Shown in pieces: positions 17,050 to 23,808 of a stretch of DNA of 45,139 nucleotides; the stretch's first letter is position 1; the number at the start of each line of letters is the position of its first letter. This stretch comes from a virus. Made by a program: the position numbers and the translations under genes. The notes below the pieces were generated by a model that ran no database searches, was not told where the DNA came from, and saw only the letters and a program-made list of their open reading frames with translations. The DNA lies in the IMG/VR virus record IMGVR_UViG_3300027969_000161, positions 1-45,139 of that record. One strand, written 5' to 3'.

Positions 17050-17198
17050 GTCTCTTCTTCCTCTAGTTCAGGTTCTAAAAGTTCTTGTAGTCTTTGCAGC
17101 CTTTCGATGGCCGCAAGCACCTCTTGTCGCTCTTTGATGGACAAGGTTCGTGACGTTCGTAAACCGTTTAAAGACAACAGCAGAGCTTCGATGGACAT
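17046..17198 (-). CDS. Small leucine/glutamate-rich helical protein
   Basis: A 50-residue frame from ATG at 17198 to TGA at 17046, whose stop overlaps the next start as ATGA. It reads MSIEALLLSLNGLRTSRTLS at the start and continues as one amphipathic helix with an acidic end (ELLEPELEEEET). GGGGA lies upstream. The tight coupling with the following gene is the main argument that it is real. Function unknown. Confidence 0.5.
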   Translation of the reverse strand: MSIEALLLSLNGLRTSRTLSIKERQEVLAAIERLQRLQELLEPELEEEET

Positions 17199-17246
17199 GG
17201 TTTTCCCCGAAAAATCTGATGTTAAAAAGCGAGTGTGAAACGCCAG

Positions 17247-17543
17247 TCACAAACGGCCCCTTATGTTGTGAACAGTCTCAACGGCATGCCCAAAAGCGAT
17301 GTATTTGTCGTCTGAATCAGACAGTGAATGCCATATCGCAGACAGTTGTGCATCGGTCAAAGGCGGTGAGTTGTAGGGACTCAGTGTGGCCTTGGCCCAC
17401 CTCTCCAGCCGTGACGGGTCAACCGCCGGGTGTTGAAGCGCAGCTACCAGTATTTGGATGGCTTGTGGGTACACCGACTCATGCCGAACATGGCTCTCAA
17501 TCACCTCGATGGCGTACTTGAGGGCTTCATCCTTAATGTTCAT
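17247..17543 (-). CDS. Small helical protein, unknown
   Basis: A 98-residue protein with LKYAIEVIESHVRHE and QAIQILVAAL in the first half, the same helix-pair layout as its neighbours at 16714-17049 and 17533-17751. The second half (SPYNSPPLTDAQLSAIWHSL) looks like a small folded module. Its start overlaps the upstream gene by 11 bases. No family is recognised. Confidence 0.6.
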   Translation of the reverse strand: MNIKDEALKYAIEVIESHVRHESVYPQAIQILVAALQHPAVDPSRLERWAKATLSPYNSPPLTDAQLSAIWHSLSDSDDKYIAFGHAVETVHNIRGRL

Positions 17544-17751
17544 CAGGTGCCCCGAAAAACTGCGACCTCTGGTGCGTCAAGGCTTCCACATCTTCATCAC
17601 TGAGCGAGTACCGAGGGGCGTGCAGGGCGTTGCGTAGAAGCTCGATGGCGGTATCCACAAAACCCTCGTCTGAGGGGGGCATGGGATTGAACTCGCGCAC
17701 CAGTTGCAAGGCCTTGTACGCCACCTCGGCAGCGTGTTTCAGGTCACCCAT
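17533..17751 (-). CDS. Small helical protein, unknown
   Basis: A 72-residue protein with AAEVAYKALQLVREF, a short Pro-rich turn, and TAIELLRNALHAPRYSLSDE. The helix-turn-helix layout parallels that of the 98- and 111-residue neighbours. It begins right after the stop of the 61-residue gene (TAAATG). Function unknown. Confidence 0.6.
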   Translation of the reverse strand: MGDLKHAAEVAYKALQLVREFNPMPPSDEGFVDTAIELLRNALHAPRYSLSDEDVEALTHQRSQFFGAPDEH

Positions 17752-17937
17752 TTACACACGCTCGGACAAGATACGCTCGGGGTCACGCTTTGGCTCTTGG
17801 GGCTTTTGGGCCTTCTGTGCCTCTTGCTGCTTGACCTGCTCGGCCTTCTGTTGCTCTTCCACTGCGCCCACCTTCTTGACAGGCTCAACGGGCTTGTGTG
17901 CTACGTGATTTACGCTGCTGGCTGCATCAACTCTCAT
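17752..17937 (-). CDS. Small charged Gln/Lys/Glu-rich protein
   Basis: A 61-residue protein that is mostly low-complexity (EEQQKAEQVKQQEAQKAQKP), likely a single charged helix or disordered. CAGGAG stands 7 bases before the ATG at 17937, a good ribosome-binding site, and the gene overlaps its upstream neighbour by 11 bases. Function unknown. Confidence 0.6.
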   Translation of the reverse strand: MRVDAASSVNHVAHKPVEPVKKVGAVEEQQKAEQVKQQEAQKAQKPQEPKRDPERILSERV

Positions 17938-18100
17938 TTTCTAGCTCCTGTAAAAATAAAATTAACGACTTCAACTCTTCTGCCATCCGGCGCAGAGCTA
18001 TTGGGTTACCTCGCCCCTTGGCGCTGGCTTCCATCAACTCAGCGGCACTGGTCAGCGAATCAATCGCATGACCCAATCTCTCTATGTGTTCCGCTTTCAT
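17927..18100 (-). CDS. Small helical protein, unknown
   Basis: A 57-residue frame from ATG at 18100 to TGA at 17927. It starts MKAEHIERLGHAIDSLTSAA, continues with a short basic turn (KGRGNPIALRRM), and ends in a hydrophobic helix (LKSLILFLQELENES). The start overlaps the previous stop as ATGA, and it fills what would otherwise be the only gap in a tightly packed run of genes. Function unknown. Confidence 0.6.
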   Translation of the reverse strand: MKAEHIERLGHAIDSLTSAAELMEASAKGRGNPIALRRMAEELKSLILFLQELENES

Positions 18101-18378
18101 GCGTTCTTGGCCCTCAACTCGTTCTCGATGGCACGGGCAAACGTCAGGTACACATTCCCACCTGTCTGCTTGCGCACGTCTTCCAAGATGTCAGATACCT
18201 CTTTTTCGCGCAGACCGTCCCAGCTTCGCTTGGTAGAGGTGCTGGGTTTGACTTGGGTGTAGGTCACCTTGCACCTGCTGCATGCCCATTCCGATATGCG
18301 GTTGGCGCTGGCATCGACCCAAACGTGTTCGCAGTTCATCTCTGTGGGGTGGGTCTTAGGCCGCATGCTGTTTGACAT
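18097..18378 (-). CDS. Zinc-ribbon protein, first gene of the leftward operon
   Basis: A 93-residue protein with a likely zinc site made of C16, H18, C33 and C36 (CEHVW, then WACSRCK). The C-terminal half is helical and charged (EVSDILEDVRKQTGGNVYLT). It is the first gene after the divergent control region. No ribosome-binding site is seen before the ATG at 18378, and a promoter -10 lies 6 bases upstream, so it may be read from a leaderless transcript. A nucleic-acid-binding or regulatory job is possible but unproven. Confidence 0.65.
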   Translation of the reverse strand: MSNSMRPKTHPTEMNCEHVWVDASANRISEWACSRCKVTYTQVKPSTSTKRSWDGLREKEVSDILEDVRKQTGGNVYLTFARAIENELRAKNA

Positions 18379-18386
18379 GTATTGAT

Positions 18387-18400
18387 ACTAACACGTTAGT
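18387..18400. repeat. Palindrome ACTAACACGTTAGT
   Basis: A perfect 14-base palindrome with one central purine-pyrimidine step, a member of the TAACRYGTTA set. It overlaps the putative -10 box and abuts the parS-like site. Confidence 0.6.
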
Positions 18401-18413
18401 TTCACGTGAAACA
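18398..18413. promoter_or_regulatory. parS-like ParB-binding site
   Basis: AGTTTCACGTGAAACA matches 15 of 16 bases of the well-known bacterial chromosomal parS consensus (TGTTTCACGTGAAACA). The inner 14 bases, GTTTCACGTGAAAC, are a perfect palindrome. No ParA or ParB is encoded in the window. It lies between the -35 and -10 boxes proposed for the late promoter. Host ParB is the natural candidate to bind it. Confidence 0.75.
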
Positions 18414-18484
18414 AGTAGCTAACATGTTTTGACAGGCTCATCTGATGAGCTTGCGGGCTCAGGGCGCTTAGTAGTCTGGGTGTA

Positions 18485-18513
18485 ATTTACTTAACAGCTT
18501 GTTAAAACTAGGT
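18485..18513. repeat. 29-base direct repeat, copy 1, with dyad
   Basis: An exact 29-base sequence also present at 18583-18611. It contains TTAACAGCTTGTTAA, a dyad with perfect 6-base arms. Likely a regulator-binding site. Confidence 0.75.
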
Positions 18514-18582
18514 AGGATTTTTTGGCTGGCGGCGGTCACTTAGCGCAGGCGTTGGCTTTGTGAGCTTGCGTAGATGAGTGTT

Positions 18583-18611
18583 ATTTACTTAACAGCTTGT
18601 TAAAACTAGGT
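18583..18611. repeat. 29-base direct repeat, copy 2, with dyad
   Basis: The second exact copy, 98 bases from the first and in the same orientation. The preceding bases are also similar (GTGTTATTTAC against GTGTAATTTAC). Spacing of 98 bases is about nine helical turns, which would allow looping between bound dimers. Confidence 0.75.
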
Positions 18612-19027
18612 TCTCGCTGAGCGCGACACGTAAGGGTACCGGGGCCTCCGCGTCCACGTTGTCCCATCCCCCCTCCCGACGTGCTGCCACCCCCCCCTAC
18701 CCCCCGATTTTCAACATTAGTAGCACTGTATGGCAGTGATCGCGCTGCTAACGTAGGTGGATGTTCATTAACAAGGTCACATGCCAGTTAAACCTTATGC
18801 TTGCCGCGTGCTATGTGCCGCGCTAGGTGTAGCGTTCAGCGTACGGTGTGTGGATTGTGTTAGTGGGCGGACTATGTTTGGCCTTTAACAATTCGGATTG
18901 GGTAAACCTATGTGCTTACACCTAGAGATGTGTATGCGTAGCAGTAGCCGATGTTTTGCGCTTTGAGTGAAGCAAGCGCCGTTTTAGACCGCTCAGCACC
19001 TAACCGCCTCACGGCGCAGGGTGTAAA

Positions 19028-19042
19028 CACGTTGGCAACGTG
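19028..19042. repeat. Dyad CACGTTG-G-CAACGTG
   Basis: A perfect inverted repeat with 7-base arms around one base, about 75 bases before the first rightward gene. It could be an operator for the rightward early genes. Confidence 0.5.
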
Positions 19043-19115
19043 GAGCGGGCTACTAAATGGGTTTTCATTCCGAGAATCCATCTTTTAGCGTACTTAACCC
19101 CACGAAAGGCTCAAC

Positions 19116-19514
19116 ATGAACGCAATCACCACCATCGACACCCAGACCTTCGCAATCAGCAAAAAGGGTGCAATCGGCTCCTTCGCTCTCGCCATCGCTT
19201 TCGCAGACCGCAACACGCGGCTCGAGATCGGTCAGACCATGTATGCATCATGGATACGCTCGGGCAACTTCCAGAGCATTGTGAACGACACCATGAACAA
19301 CGGCTTTTTCACCAAATCACAGTGCATCGTGATGAACGCGGTGGTCACTTCGTTCAAGGTGCAACCGGGTGAGCGCCTAAACGCGACTCAATTCGCACAA
19401 TTCTGCGACATCGCTTGCGCCACCGTGGGCGACAAGGAATTGAAGGGCAAGAAAGCCTTCATCTTTGGAATCCTGAGCCGCGTGTCTCGCAAGTCTATGA
19501 CTGTTGACGCCTAA
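19116..19514 (+). CDS. Early protein, unknown
   Basis: A 132-residue protein, the first rightward gene. It has GAAAGG 7 bases before the ATG. The sequence is balanced and looks folded, with SKKGAIGSFALAIAFADRNT, then IVNDTMNNGFFTKSQCIVMN and ELKGKKAFIFGILSRVSRKS. I cannot assign a family. As the first gene after the divergent control region it is probably made early in infection. Confidence 0.65.
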   Translation: MNAITTIDTQTFAISKKGAIGSFALAIAFADRNTRLEIGQTMYASWIRSGNFQSIVNDTMNNGFFTKSQCIVMNAVVTSFKVQPGERLNATQFAQFCDIACATVGDKELKGKKAFIFGILSRVSRKSMTVDA

Positions 19515-19536
19515 GCGTCTAACACCCCCCACGCTT

Positions 19537-19567
19537 CACTCAGTGCACTCAAACGGTGCATTGGGTG
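19537..19567 (+). promoter_or_regulatory. Hairpin in the gap before the 87-aa gene
   Basis: CACTCAGTGCAC (19537-19548) can pair with GTGCATTGGGTG (19556-19567) over 12 bases with two G-U pairs and a 7-base loop. No T-run follows, so it is not a standard terminator. It may stabilise or attenuate the transcript. Confidence 0.4.
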
Positions 19568-19597
19568 ATGTCACGTCAAAACTACTAGGAGAAAACC

Positions 19598-19861
19598 ATG
19601 CGAGTGCACCTGCTACCCAAGGGTGTGACCATTGCACCTCTGCCAGCACCCCGTACAGGCGACGTGGGCCGAGTTTTACAGGGTGGGCTACCACCCCAGC
19701 CATACCGCGCTCGAAACGATTGGAGCGCCGCTAATCCAAGAACACGCCGTGACGGCACATCTAACGCTCTTCATGTCGAGTGCTTCCATAGTGTCGCATT
19801 GTGGGACGCCTCTGCACGCAACCGTGCAGGTCACGTGGTCGGTCGGTGGGTCGCACCATGA
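19598..19861 (+). CDS. Small early protein, unknown
   Basis: An 87-residue frame with a strong AGGAG 7 bases before its ATG, and a stop that overlaps the start of the following small membrane protein as ATGA. The product is rich in Arg, Pro and His and looks unusual (TGDVGRVLQGGLPPQPYRAR). Another frame of similar length overlaps it but needs a TTG start with no signal. The ribosome-binding site and the coupling favour this frame. Function unknown. Confidence 0.5.
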   Translation: MRVHLLPKGVTIAPLPAPRTGDVGRVLQGGLPPQPYRARNDWSAANPRTRRDGTSNALHVECFHSVALWDASARNRAGHVVGRWVAP

Positions 19862-19953
19862 GCTGGGAAGTTGAACTTACCTTACTGGGCATCATCATTG
19901 CGCTGGTGTTCTACGCTGCGATCTACCACGGTCGCAACGGCGACGGCAAGTAG
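19858..19953 (+). CDS. 31-residue single-span membrane protein
   Basis: ATG at 19858 overlaps the preceding stop. The frame encodes MSWEVELTLLGIIIALVFYA followed by AIYHGRNGDGK. Residues 7-23 would form one membrane helix, with a short basic cytoplasmic or periplasmic tail. Small phage membrane proteins of this type often act on the host envelope or in exclusion. Nothing further can be read. Confidence 0.5.
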   Translation: MSWEVELTLLGIIIALVFYAAIYHGRNGDGK

Positions 19954-20447
19954 GTGGGTGGGTGCACGCCAGTGCCCCAATGCCTAAAAAGGATTGGACA
20001 GATAGTGAGTGCAGTTAGGTTAGGTGCAGTCTTGGGACTCAAGACAAAAAACAATTGCTTCTATTTGTTCTCTTTCTTTATTTTATTTATTTCTATTATT
20101 TTCTTTACTTGCTTCACTTGCTTCACTTGCTTCCTATAAAGGTATTTTTTGAAGAGGTACGTGTAGAACGCAAAGTGTATTACAAGTTAGTGTTAGTGCG
20201 TTTTATGTATTTCCAAAAAGTGTATTACACAATTCAGTTTAGTCCACTCTTATCGAAAAAAAGCTTTATAGGAAGCAAGAGAAGCAAGGGTGAAGCCCAA
20301 AAACGCAAGAGTAGACCCAAAAACGCAAGAGTAGAAGTCTTTACTTGCGTCCATTTCTTTACTTGCGTCCGCCAATTTAAGCTTTTTGTAATCACGTAAT
20401 CTTGTATTACACTAACAGGCTAACCAACTTTCACGAAAGCCCCGAAA
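19954..20447. other. AT-rich non-coding region with dense repeats
   Basis: This 494-base gap has no frame with a ribosome-binding site. Its first part contains a long T-rich stretch (about 20050-20106). The rest is a crowded set of direct and inverted repeats described separately. Origin of replication, early promoter array or a structured RNA are all possible. Confidence 0.6.
20107..20412. repeat. Iteron-like and inverted repeat array
   Basis: Visible repeats are: three tandem ACTTGCTTC units (20107-20133); an inverted pair of 25-base arms, 24 of 25 matching (20117-20141 and 20264-20288); two perfect tandem 20-base units (20296-20315 and 20316-20335); two copies of CTTTACTTGCGTCC (20339-20352 and 20357-20370); and three TGTATTACA copies (near 20175, 20221 and 20403). 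The core ACTTGCKTC occurs in both orientations. The layout resembles a plasmid- or phage-type origin with iterons. Confidence 0.7.
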
Positions 20448-20810
20448 ATGCAAGAGAAGAAACGCAAAGGTAAAACCGAGCAAATCAACGTCCGGATGCC
20501 CAAATCCGTGCTCGATAAGTTAGACCAAATGTCTGACCGAACAGGCTGGACTCGCACCAAACTGGTCACATTAGCGTGTGACAGGTTCACCAAGCAGTGT
20601 GACAACCTGCTGCACTTTGAGCCCGTACCCCTGACCCCTGAGCGCATAGAACTGCGCGAACGTATCCGCAACGTGTTCACTTGGACTGCCCAAGACTGGG
20701 TGAATTCAGGCTACCCCGATGGCGCAAGTGCAGGCCGTACACCTGATGACGCGTACCACAACCTGCTGGTGTTTCACAAATTCCGCCCGCACATCCCTGA
20801 AAACTACTAG
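20448..20810 (+). CDS. Ribbon-helix-helix DNA-binding protein
   Basis: A 120-residue protein. Residues 10-52 have the ribbon-helix-helix (Arc/CopG) pattern: TEQINVRMPKSVLDKLDQMS, a turn, then WTRTKLVTLACDRF. The basic N-terminus (QEKKRKGK) would help DNA contact. The C-terminal half (ERIRNVFTWTAQDWVNSGYP) is unknown. It follows the repeat array directly, so it may bind those repeats to regulate its own operon or replication. Confidence 0.75.
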   Translation: MQEKKRKGKTEQINVRMPKSVLDKLDQMSDRTGWTRTKLVTLACDRFTKQCDNLLHFEPVPLTPERIELRERIRNVFTWTAQDWVNSGYPDGASAGRTPDDAYHNLLVFHKFRPHIPENY

Positions 20811-20818
20811 GAGAAAAC

Positions 20819-21001
20819 ATGGACACACTGAAAGTCTCAATCAAAAACGTGTACGGCAGAGACACCATCTACCCCGAAAACGAAACTGCGGAAATCTTCT
20901 GCCGCATCGCTGGAACACGCACACTAACGCGTGAGACCCTGATCCTTGCTGGAAAACTAGGTTTCGGCTTAGAGGTCATCGCACCTACGGTGGTCTTATG
21001 A
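20819..21001 (+). CDS. Small protein, unknown
   Basis: A 60-residue protein with AGGAG 6 bases before its ATG. It reads as a small alpha/beta fold (TLKVSIKNVYGRDTIYPENE, then RETLILAGKLGFGLEVIAP). Its stop overlaps the next start as ATGA. It has no recognisable motif. Confidence 0.6.
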   Translation: MDTLKVSIKNVYGRDTIYPENETAEIFCRIAGTRTLTRETLILAGKLGFGLEVIAPTVVL

Positions 21002-21252
21002 GTGACACAAGTGGCGTAAGTGATGCAGGTAGAGAGTACAGCGCCGTGGGCGCTTACCGGCAGCACGTCAAAGCGTGCATCTTGCGTTACCGAGTGACGC
21101 CAATACGACAAGCCGCGTTCATGCGGCTATCCCAGCAAGACGATGCCCCGCGCAGGGTAGTTACGAGGACGGACTCCGAGGAGTTCCCCTATCTATTAGT
21201 AGACACACTAACAGGCGCAACGCGCCACTATATAAAGGAGAGCGAGACATGA
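20998..21252 (+). CDS. Small protein, unknown
   Basis: An 84-residue protein coupled by ATGA overlap at both ends. Ser-rich start, then YRQHVKACILRYRVTPIRQA and EEFPYLLVDTLTGATRHYIK. No family is recognised. Position in the coupled chain of small early genes is the best evidence for it. Confidence 0.6.
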   Translation: MSDTSGVSDAGREYSAVGAYRQHVKACILRYRVTPIRQAAFMRLSQQDDAPRRVVTRTDSEEFPYLLVDTLTGATRHYIKESET

Positions 21253-21413
21253 TCTGTCTTTATGCTATGCCCAAAGGGGCGTCCGAGCGGCGCAAGGAAT
21301 GGTTAATAGCCAAACTGGAAACCCACGGAGATGCACTTCGCCTCAAACATCAGCTCATGCAACAGGGCTGGCACACATTTCGAATCACAAGTTTTGGAGG
21401 AGCGTTCGCATGA
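21249..21413 (+). CDS. Small protein, unknown
   Basis: A 54-residue protein. The start at 21249 is chosen over earlier in-frame starts because it has AAGGAG at the right distance and overlaps the previous stop. It reads MICLYAMPKGASERRKEWLI and ends in WHTFRITSFGGAFA. Alternating hydrophobic and basic stretches suggest a compact fold. Function unknown. Confidence 0.6.
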   Translation: MICLYAMPKGASERRKEWLIAKLETHGDALRLKHQLMQQGWHTFRITSFGGAFA

Positions 21414-21586
21414 GCAAAGCAAGTTGGATCGAGCTGACCCAGCTCCACGCATGGTGGAAATGGGGTGACAGACCAGTGGAGCAGGTGAGTGCCGCGCTTA
21501 GCGCCATGATCAAGTACGCATCCCCACGGGATGCTGAAACTATGCGGGATTACGCCAAAGAGTTTGGCATCCCCATCCACGCCTAG
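21410..21586 (+). CDS. Small protein, unknown
   Basis: A 58-residue helical protein with four Trp residues in the first 20 (WIELTQLHAWWKWG) and EQVSAALSAMIKYA later. It overlaps the previous stop as ATGA and has GGAGGAG upstream. It ends the first run of coupled small genes. Function unknown. Confidence 0.6.
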   Translation: MSKASWIELTQLHAWWKWGDRPVEQVSAALSAMIKYASPRDAETMRDYAKEFGIPIHA

Positions 21587-21634
21587 GGTAAACACTTAGG
21601 CTTTTTCACGTCTGCGTTAGTGTTAGTGCGTTAT

Positions 21635-21650
21635 TATATATAACATGTTA
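21635..21650 (+). promoter_or_regulatory. Putative promoter -10 with overlapping palindrome
   Basis: TATATA (21635-21640) is followed at once by TAACATGTTA (21641-21650), which would sit across the transcription start. Upstream is GTTAGTGTTAGTGCGTT, also found in the repeat array near 20186. The 108-base gap before the amidoligase gene is a natural place for a regulated promoter. No clear -35 is seen. Confidence 0.4.
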
Positions 21651-21694
21651 GTCTAATACAGACACTCTGTTTTTAACTCAACGAAAGGTCTCAT

Positions 21695-23788
21695 ATGGTC
21701 ACACGATCATCACTCCCCACCCGCCTAGCGGAAGGCCGCATCTACAACGTGGCGTTACCTAGAGAAGAGATGCGCCTTGGGCGCAGCGCTGTACTGCGCG
21801 GCCCAGCACTCGAGCAGCAGTATCAGGTACTAGGAGGCGTACCCGTGCCGGTAGGTGCACCCAAGCGCGTGGAAGGTTCGGCTGGTAAGAAGGTAGTCGT
21901 AGGTTCTATCGTCTTGCTCGCTAGTGGGCGGGCGTCTTACATATCGGTGAACGCTGAGCTCAGCATGGCGCTCTACGGGGAAGCCAACCGCACCGGGTCT
22001 CACATACGTGTGCCCTCATACGACACCTACGGCGGCAAACTGTACGTAGTAACAGGCGTGAGCAGCGACGGCAAGTTGTTCTCCGTGGTTAGGCTATGGG
22101 AGCCGTACCGCTACGACGCTCGGTTGATAGTGGACTCAGGAGCTGGAACTGTCGGGATACGCGGCGGCGACACTGTGGCAGAGGTGCGCTCTAATACACG
22201 CCGCACCGTGGTAAGTGAGCTGGTCTCGCACTCCACCATGACACTGGCAAGGGCTTCACACATCCGCGGTGTGTTCTCGCCAAGCGCCCTGCCCCCCACA
22301 CTGCTCGAGTACATCAAGTCCGAAGCCAAGGGCCGCATCACTGACGCGATGTATAAACGCCTAGCCGACCTAGCGAACGCGCCACTGGAGAACTACCGAG
22401 CCATCCAGATTCTGGACCACCTGCGCCATGACAACAGGCTCACACGTGTGGCGCGCTGGGCGCACAAAGGTAAGTTTATTTCTAGACAGCTCAGTCGCGC
22501 TGCGAAATACGCTGCAGCCGGTGCACGTTCACGTGCGCTGGAGCCCCTCAACAATGCCCACACCACACTCTCAGAGGTGTGCCGCACTAACGTCGATACG
22601 ATAGTTAACGACTACGCCAAGCGCATCGGGCTGGGGGATTTATCCCGGGCTGGGTGTGGACACTGGCACGAAGGGTCGGCAACTACCTTGGTGCTCGACA
22701 GGTACGGACGGACGGATACCTACTGCCCCGCATGCACGTCCAGCTACGGCGTGAACGCTGTGTTGGATGACGGTACTACGGCGATGGTGCACAACAGCAA
22801 CCACCTGCACGACTGGAGCGACGGTACTAGGAGAATGGCGCGTGAGCCCGGCGTCATCGGCGGTCGGCACTCCGGCAAAGGTATCGTGGGGTTCATAGAG
22901 CCACGTGTCAAGCGCGAGATCGGCAGCTACCCCACACTGGGGCTGGAGCTTGAGATGCAGGCGTACAACAACACACCGCGAGAGGCGGTCGTGCGTGAGA
23001 TGCGCAACAGGTTAGCTAACGTGTTATCCCCCCAAGAGCTGCGCCGCTACGTGCACTTCGAGGAGGACGGCTCCACGGGTATCGGGGGCGTAGAGATGGT
23101 CACGGGCTACACCGACCTGCACACTCACAACATGCTGCTCAAGAAACTCCTGTGCACCGACGAGGGCAAGCCAGCATGGGCGGGCAGACTGCGCAGCCAC
23201 GATGCGTCCGGTCAGTCTTGCGGTATCCACGTGCACATCCAAAAGCCCAAGAGCTTGATACATGCGAGCCGCATGCGCTACTTCATCAACGCCGCAGCTA
23301 CTAAAGAGTTAATTACCGACGTGGCACGACGCTACAACGTCCACTACGCCAAGATTAACAACTCGCTAACAGCAGCATCACCCGAGAAAGCCGCGTCCGC
23401 GCAGCTCAAGAACTTCAAGGGCTACGACACCCGTGCGACCAAGGAGACTCAGACCCGTGCACTCAACCGGTTCAACACCGACCGCTACGAGGCGCTGAAT
23501 TTCCAGAACCCGAGGACAGTGGAGTTCCGCCTGTACAGGGGCAGCATGATGCACGAGACGGTCATGGCATGCATGGAGCTCACCCAAGCGGTGTACGAGT
23601 ACACGCAGTTCCGCACAGCGGGTATGCCCACAGTGCCCGGGTTCATTGACTTCATCAACGCCGCAGACCAAGCCTCTACGACTAAAAACTTGCGCAACTA
23701 CCTGCACAAGAAAGGCTGGAGCGAGGTGCGCGTGGCGAAGGTGCGCAAGGAAAAGCTCGAGGCTGAGACAGCTGAGCTGGCAATTTAA
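21695..23788 (+). CDS. Amidoligase-like (COOH-NH2 ligase) protein with zinc ribbon
   Basis: A 697-residue protein. Residues 1-160 form an unassigned beta-rich domain and 170-310 a helical region. Residues 321-347 give a probable zinc site (CGHWH, then CPAC). The C-terminal part (about 410-690) has the motifs of the glutamine-synthetase-fold amidoligase family (PF12224): GLELE (416-420), EEDGS with GVEMVT (456-470), CGIHVHI (509-515) and TVEFRLYRGS (608-617). Such enzymes join a carboxylate to an amine using ATP. The next gene, a glutamine amidotransferase, could supply ammonia. The substrate is unknown. Confidence 0.75.
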   Translation: MVTRSSLPTRLAEGRIYNVALPREEMRLGRSAVLRGPALEQQYQVLGGVPVPVGAPKRVEGSAGKKVVVGSIVLLASGRASYISVNAELSMALYGEANRTGSHIRVPSYDTYGGKLYVVTGVSSDGKLFSVVRLWEPYRYDARLIVDSGAGTVGIRGGDTVAEVRSNTRRTVVSELVSHSTMTLARASHIRGVFSPSALPPTLLEYIKSEAKGRITDAMYKRLADLANAPLENYRAIQILDHLRHDNRLTRVARWAHKGKFISRQLSRAAKYAAAGARSRALEPLNNAHTTLSEVCRTNVDTIVNDYAKRIGLGDLSRAGCGHWHEGSATTLVLDRYGRTDTYCPACTSSYGVNAVLDDGTTAMVHNSNHLHDWSDGTRRMAREPGVIGGRHSGKGIVGFIEPRVKREIGSYPTLGLELEMQAYNNTPREAVVREMRNRLANVLSPQELRRYVHFEEDGSTGIGGVEMVTGYTDLHTHNMLLKKLLCTDEGKPAWAGRLRSHDASGQSCGIHVHIQKPKSLIHASRMRYFINAAATKELITDVARRYNVHYAKINNSLTAASPEKAASAQLKNFKGYDTRATKETQTRALNRFNTDRYEALNFQNPRTVEFRLYRGSMMHETVMACMELTQAVYEYTQFRTAGMPTVPGFIDFINAADQASTTKNLRNYLHKKGWSEVRVAKVRKEKLEAETAELAI
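23017..23026. repeat. TAACGTGTTA palindrome inside the amidoligase gene
   Basis: An exact TAACRYGTTA site within coding sequence, one of six found. Confidence 0.5.
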
Positions 23789-23808
23789 CTAACTGAAAGG
23801 AACTAATT

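Larger units (their letters stand above)
18385..18414 (-). promoter_or_regulatory. Putative late-operon promoter
   Basis: On the leftward strand TTGTTT (18409-18414) and TAGTAT (18385-18390) are 18 bases apart and could be -35 and -10 boxes. The -10 ends 6 bases before the ATG at 18378. Both palindromes lie in or next to the spacer, so any protein bound there would control the promoter. This is inference from sequence alone. Confidence 0.45.
18379..19115. other. Divergent control region, no convincing gene
   Basis: This 737-base gap separates the leftward late operon from the rightward early genes. It holds, in order, the putative late promoter with two overlapping palindromes (one a parS match), two 29-base direct repeats, a C-rich tract at about 18660-18707, and a perfect dyad at 19028-19042. 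Short frames inside it lack ribosome-binding sites. It is the most likely place for the lytic/late switch and perhaps for partition. Confidence 0.7.

Noticed and set aside
18951-19088. A 45-residue frame in the divergent region (MFCALSEASAV...)
   Set aside because: No ribosome-binding site, and it runs through the dyad at 19028-19042. It may be chance, so it is not listed as a gene.
19632-19874. An 80-residue frame overlapping the 87-residue early gene
   Set aside because: It needs a TTG start without a ribosome-binding site, while the other frame has AGGAG and couples to the next gene.
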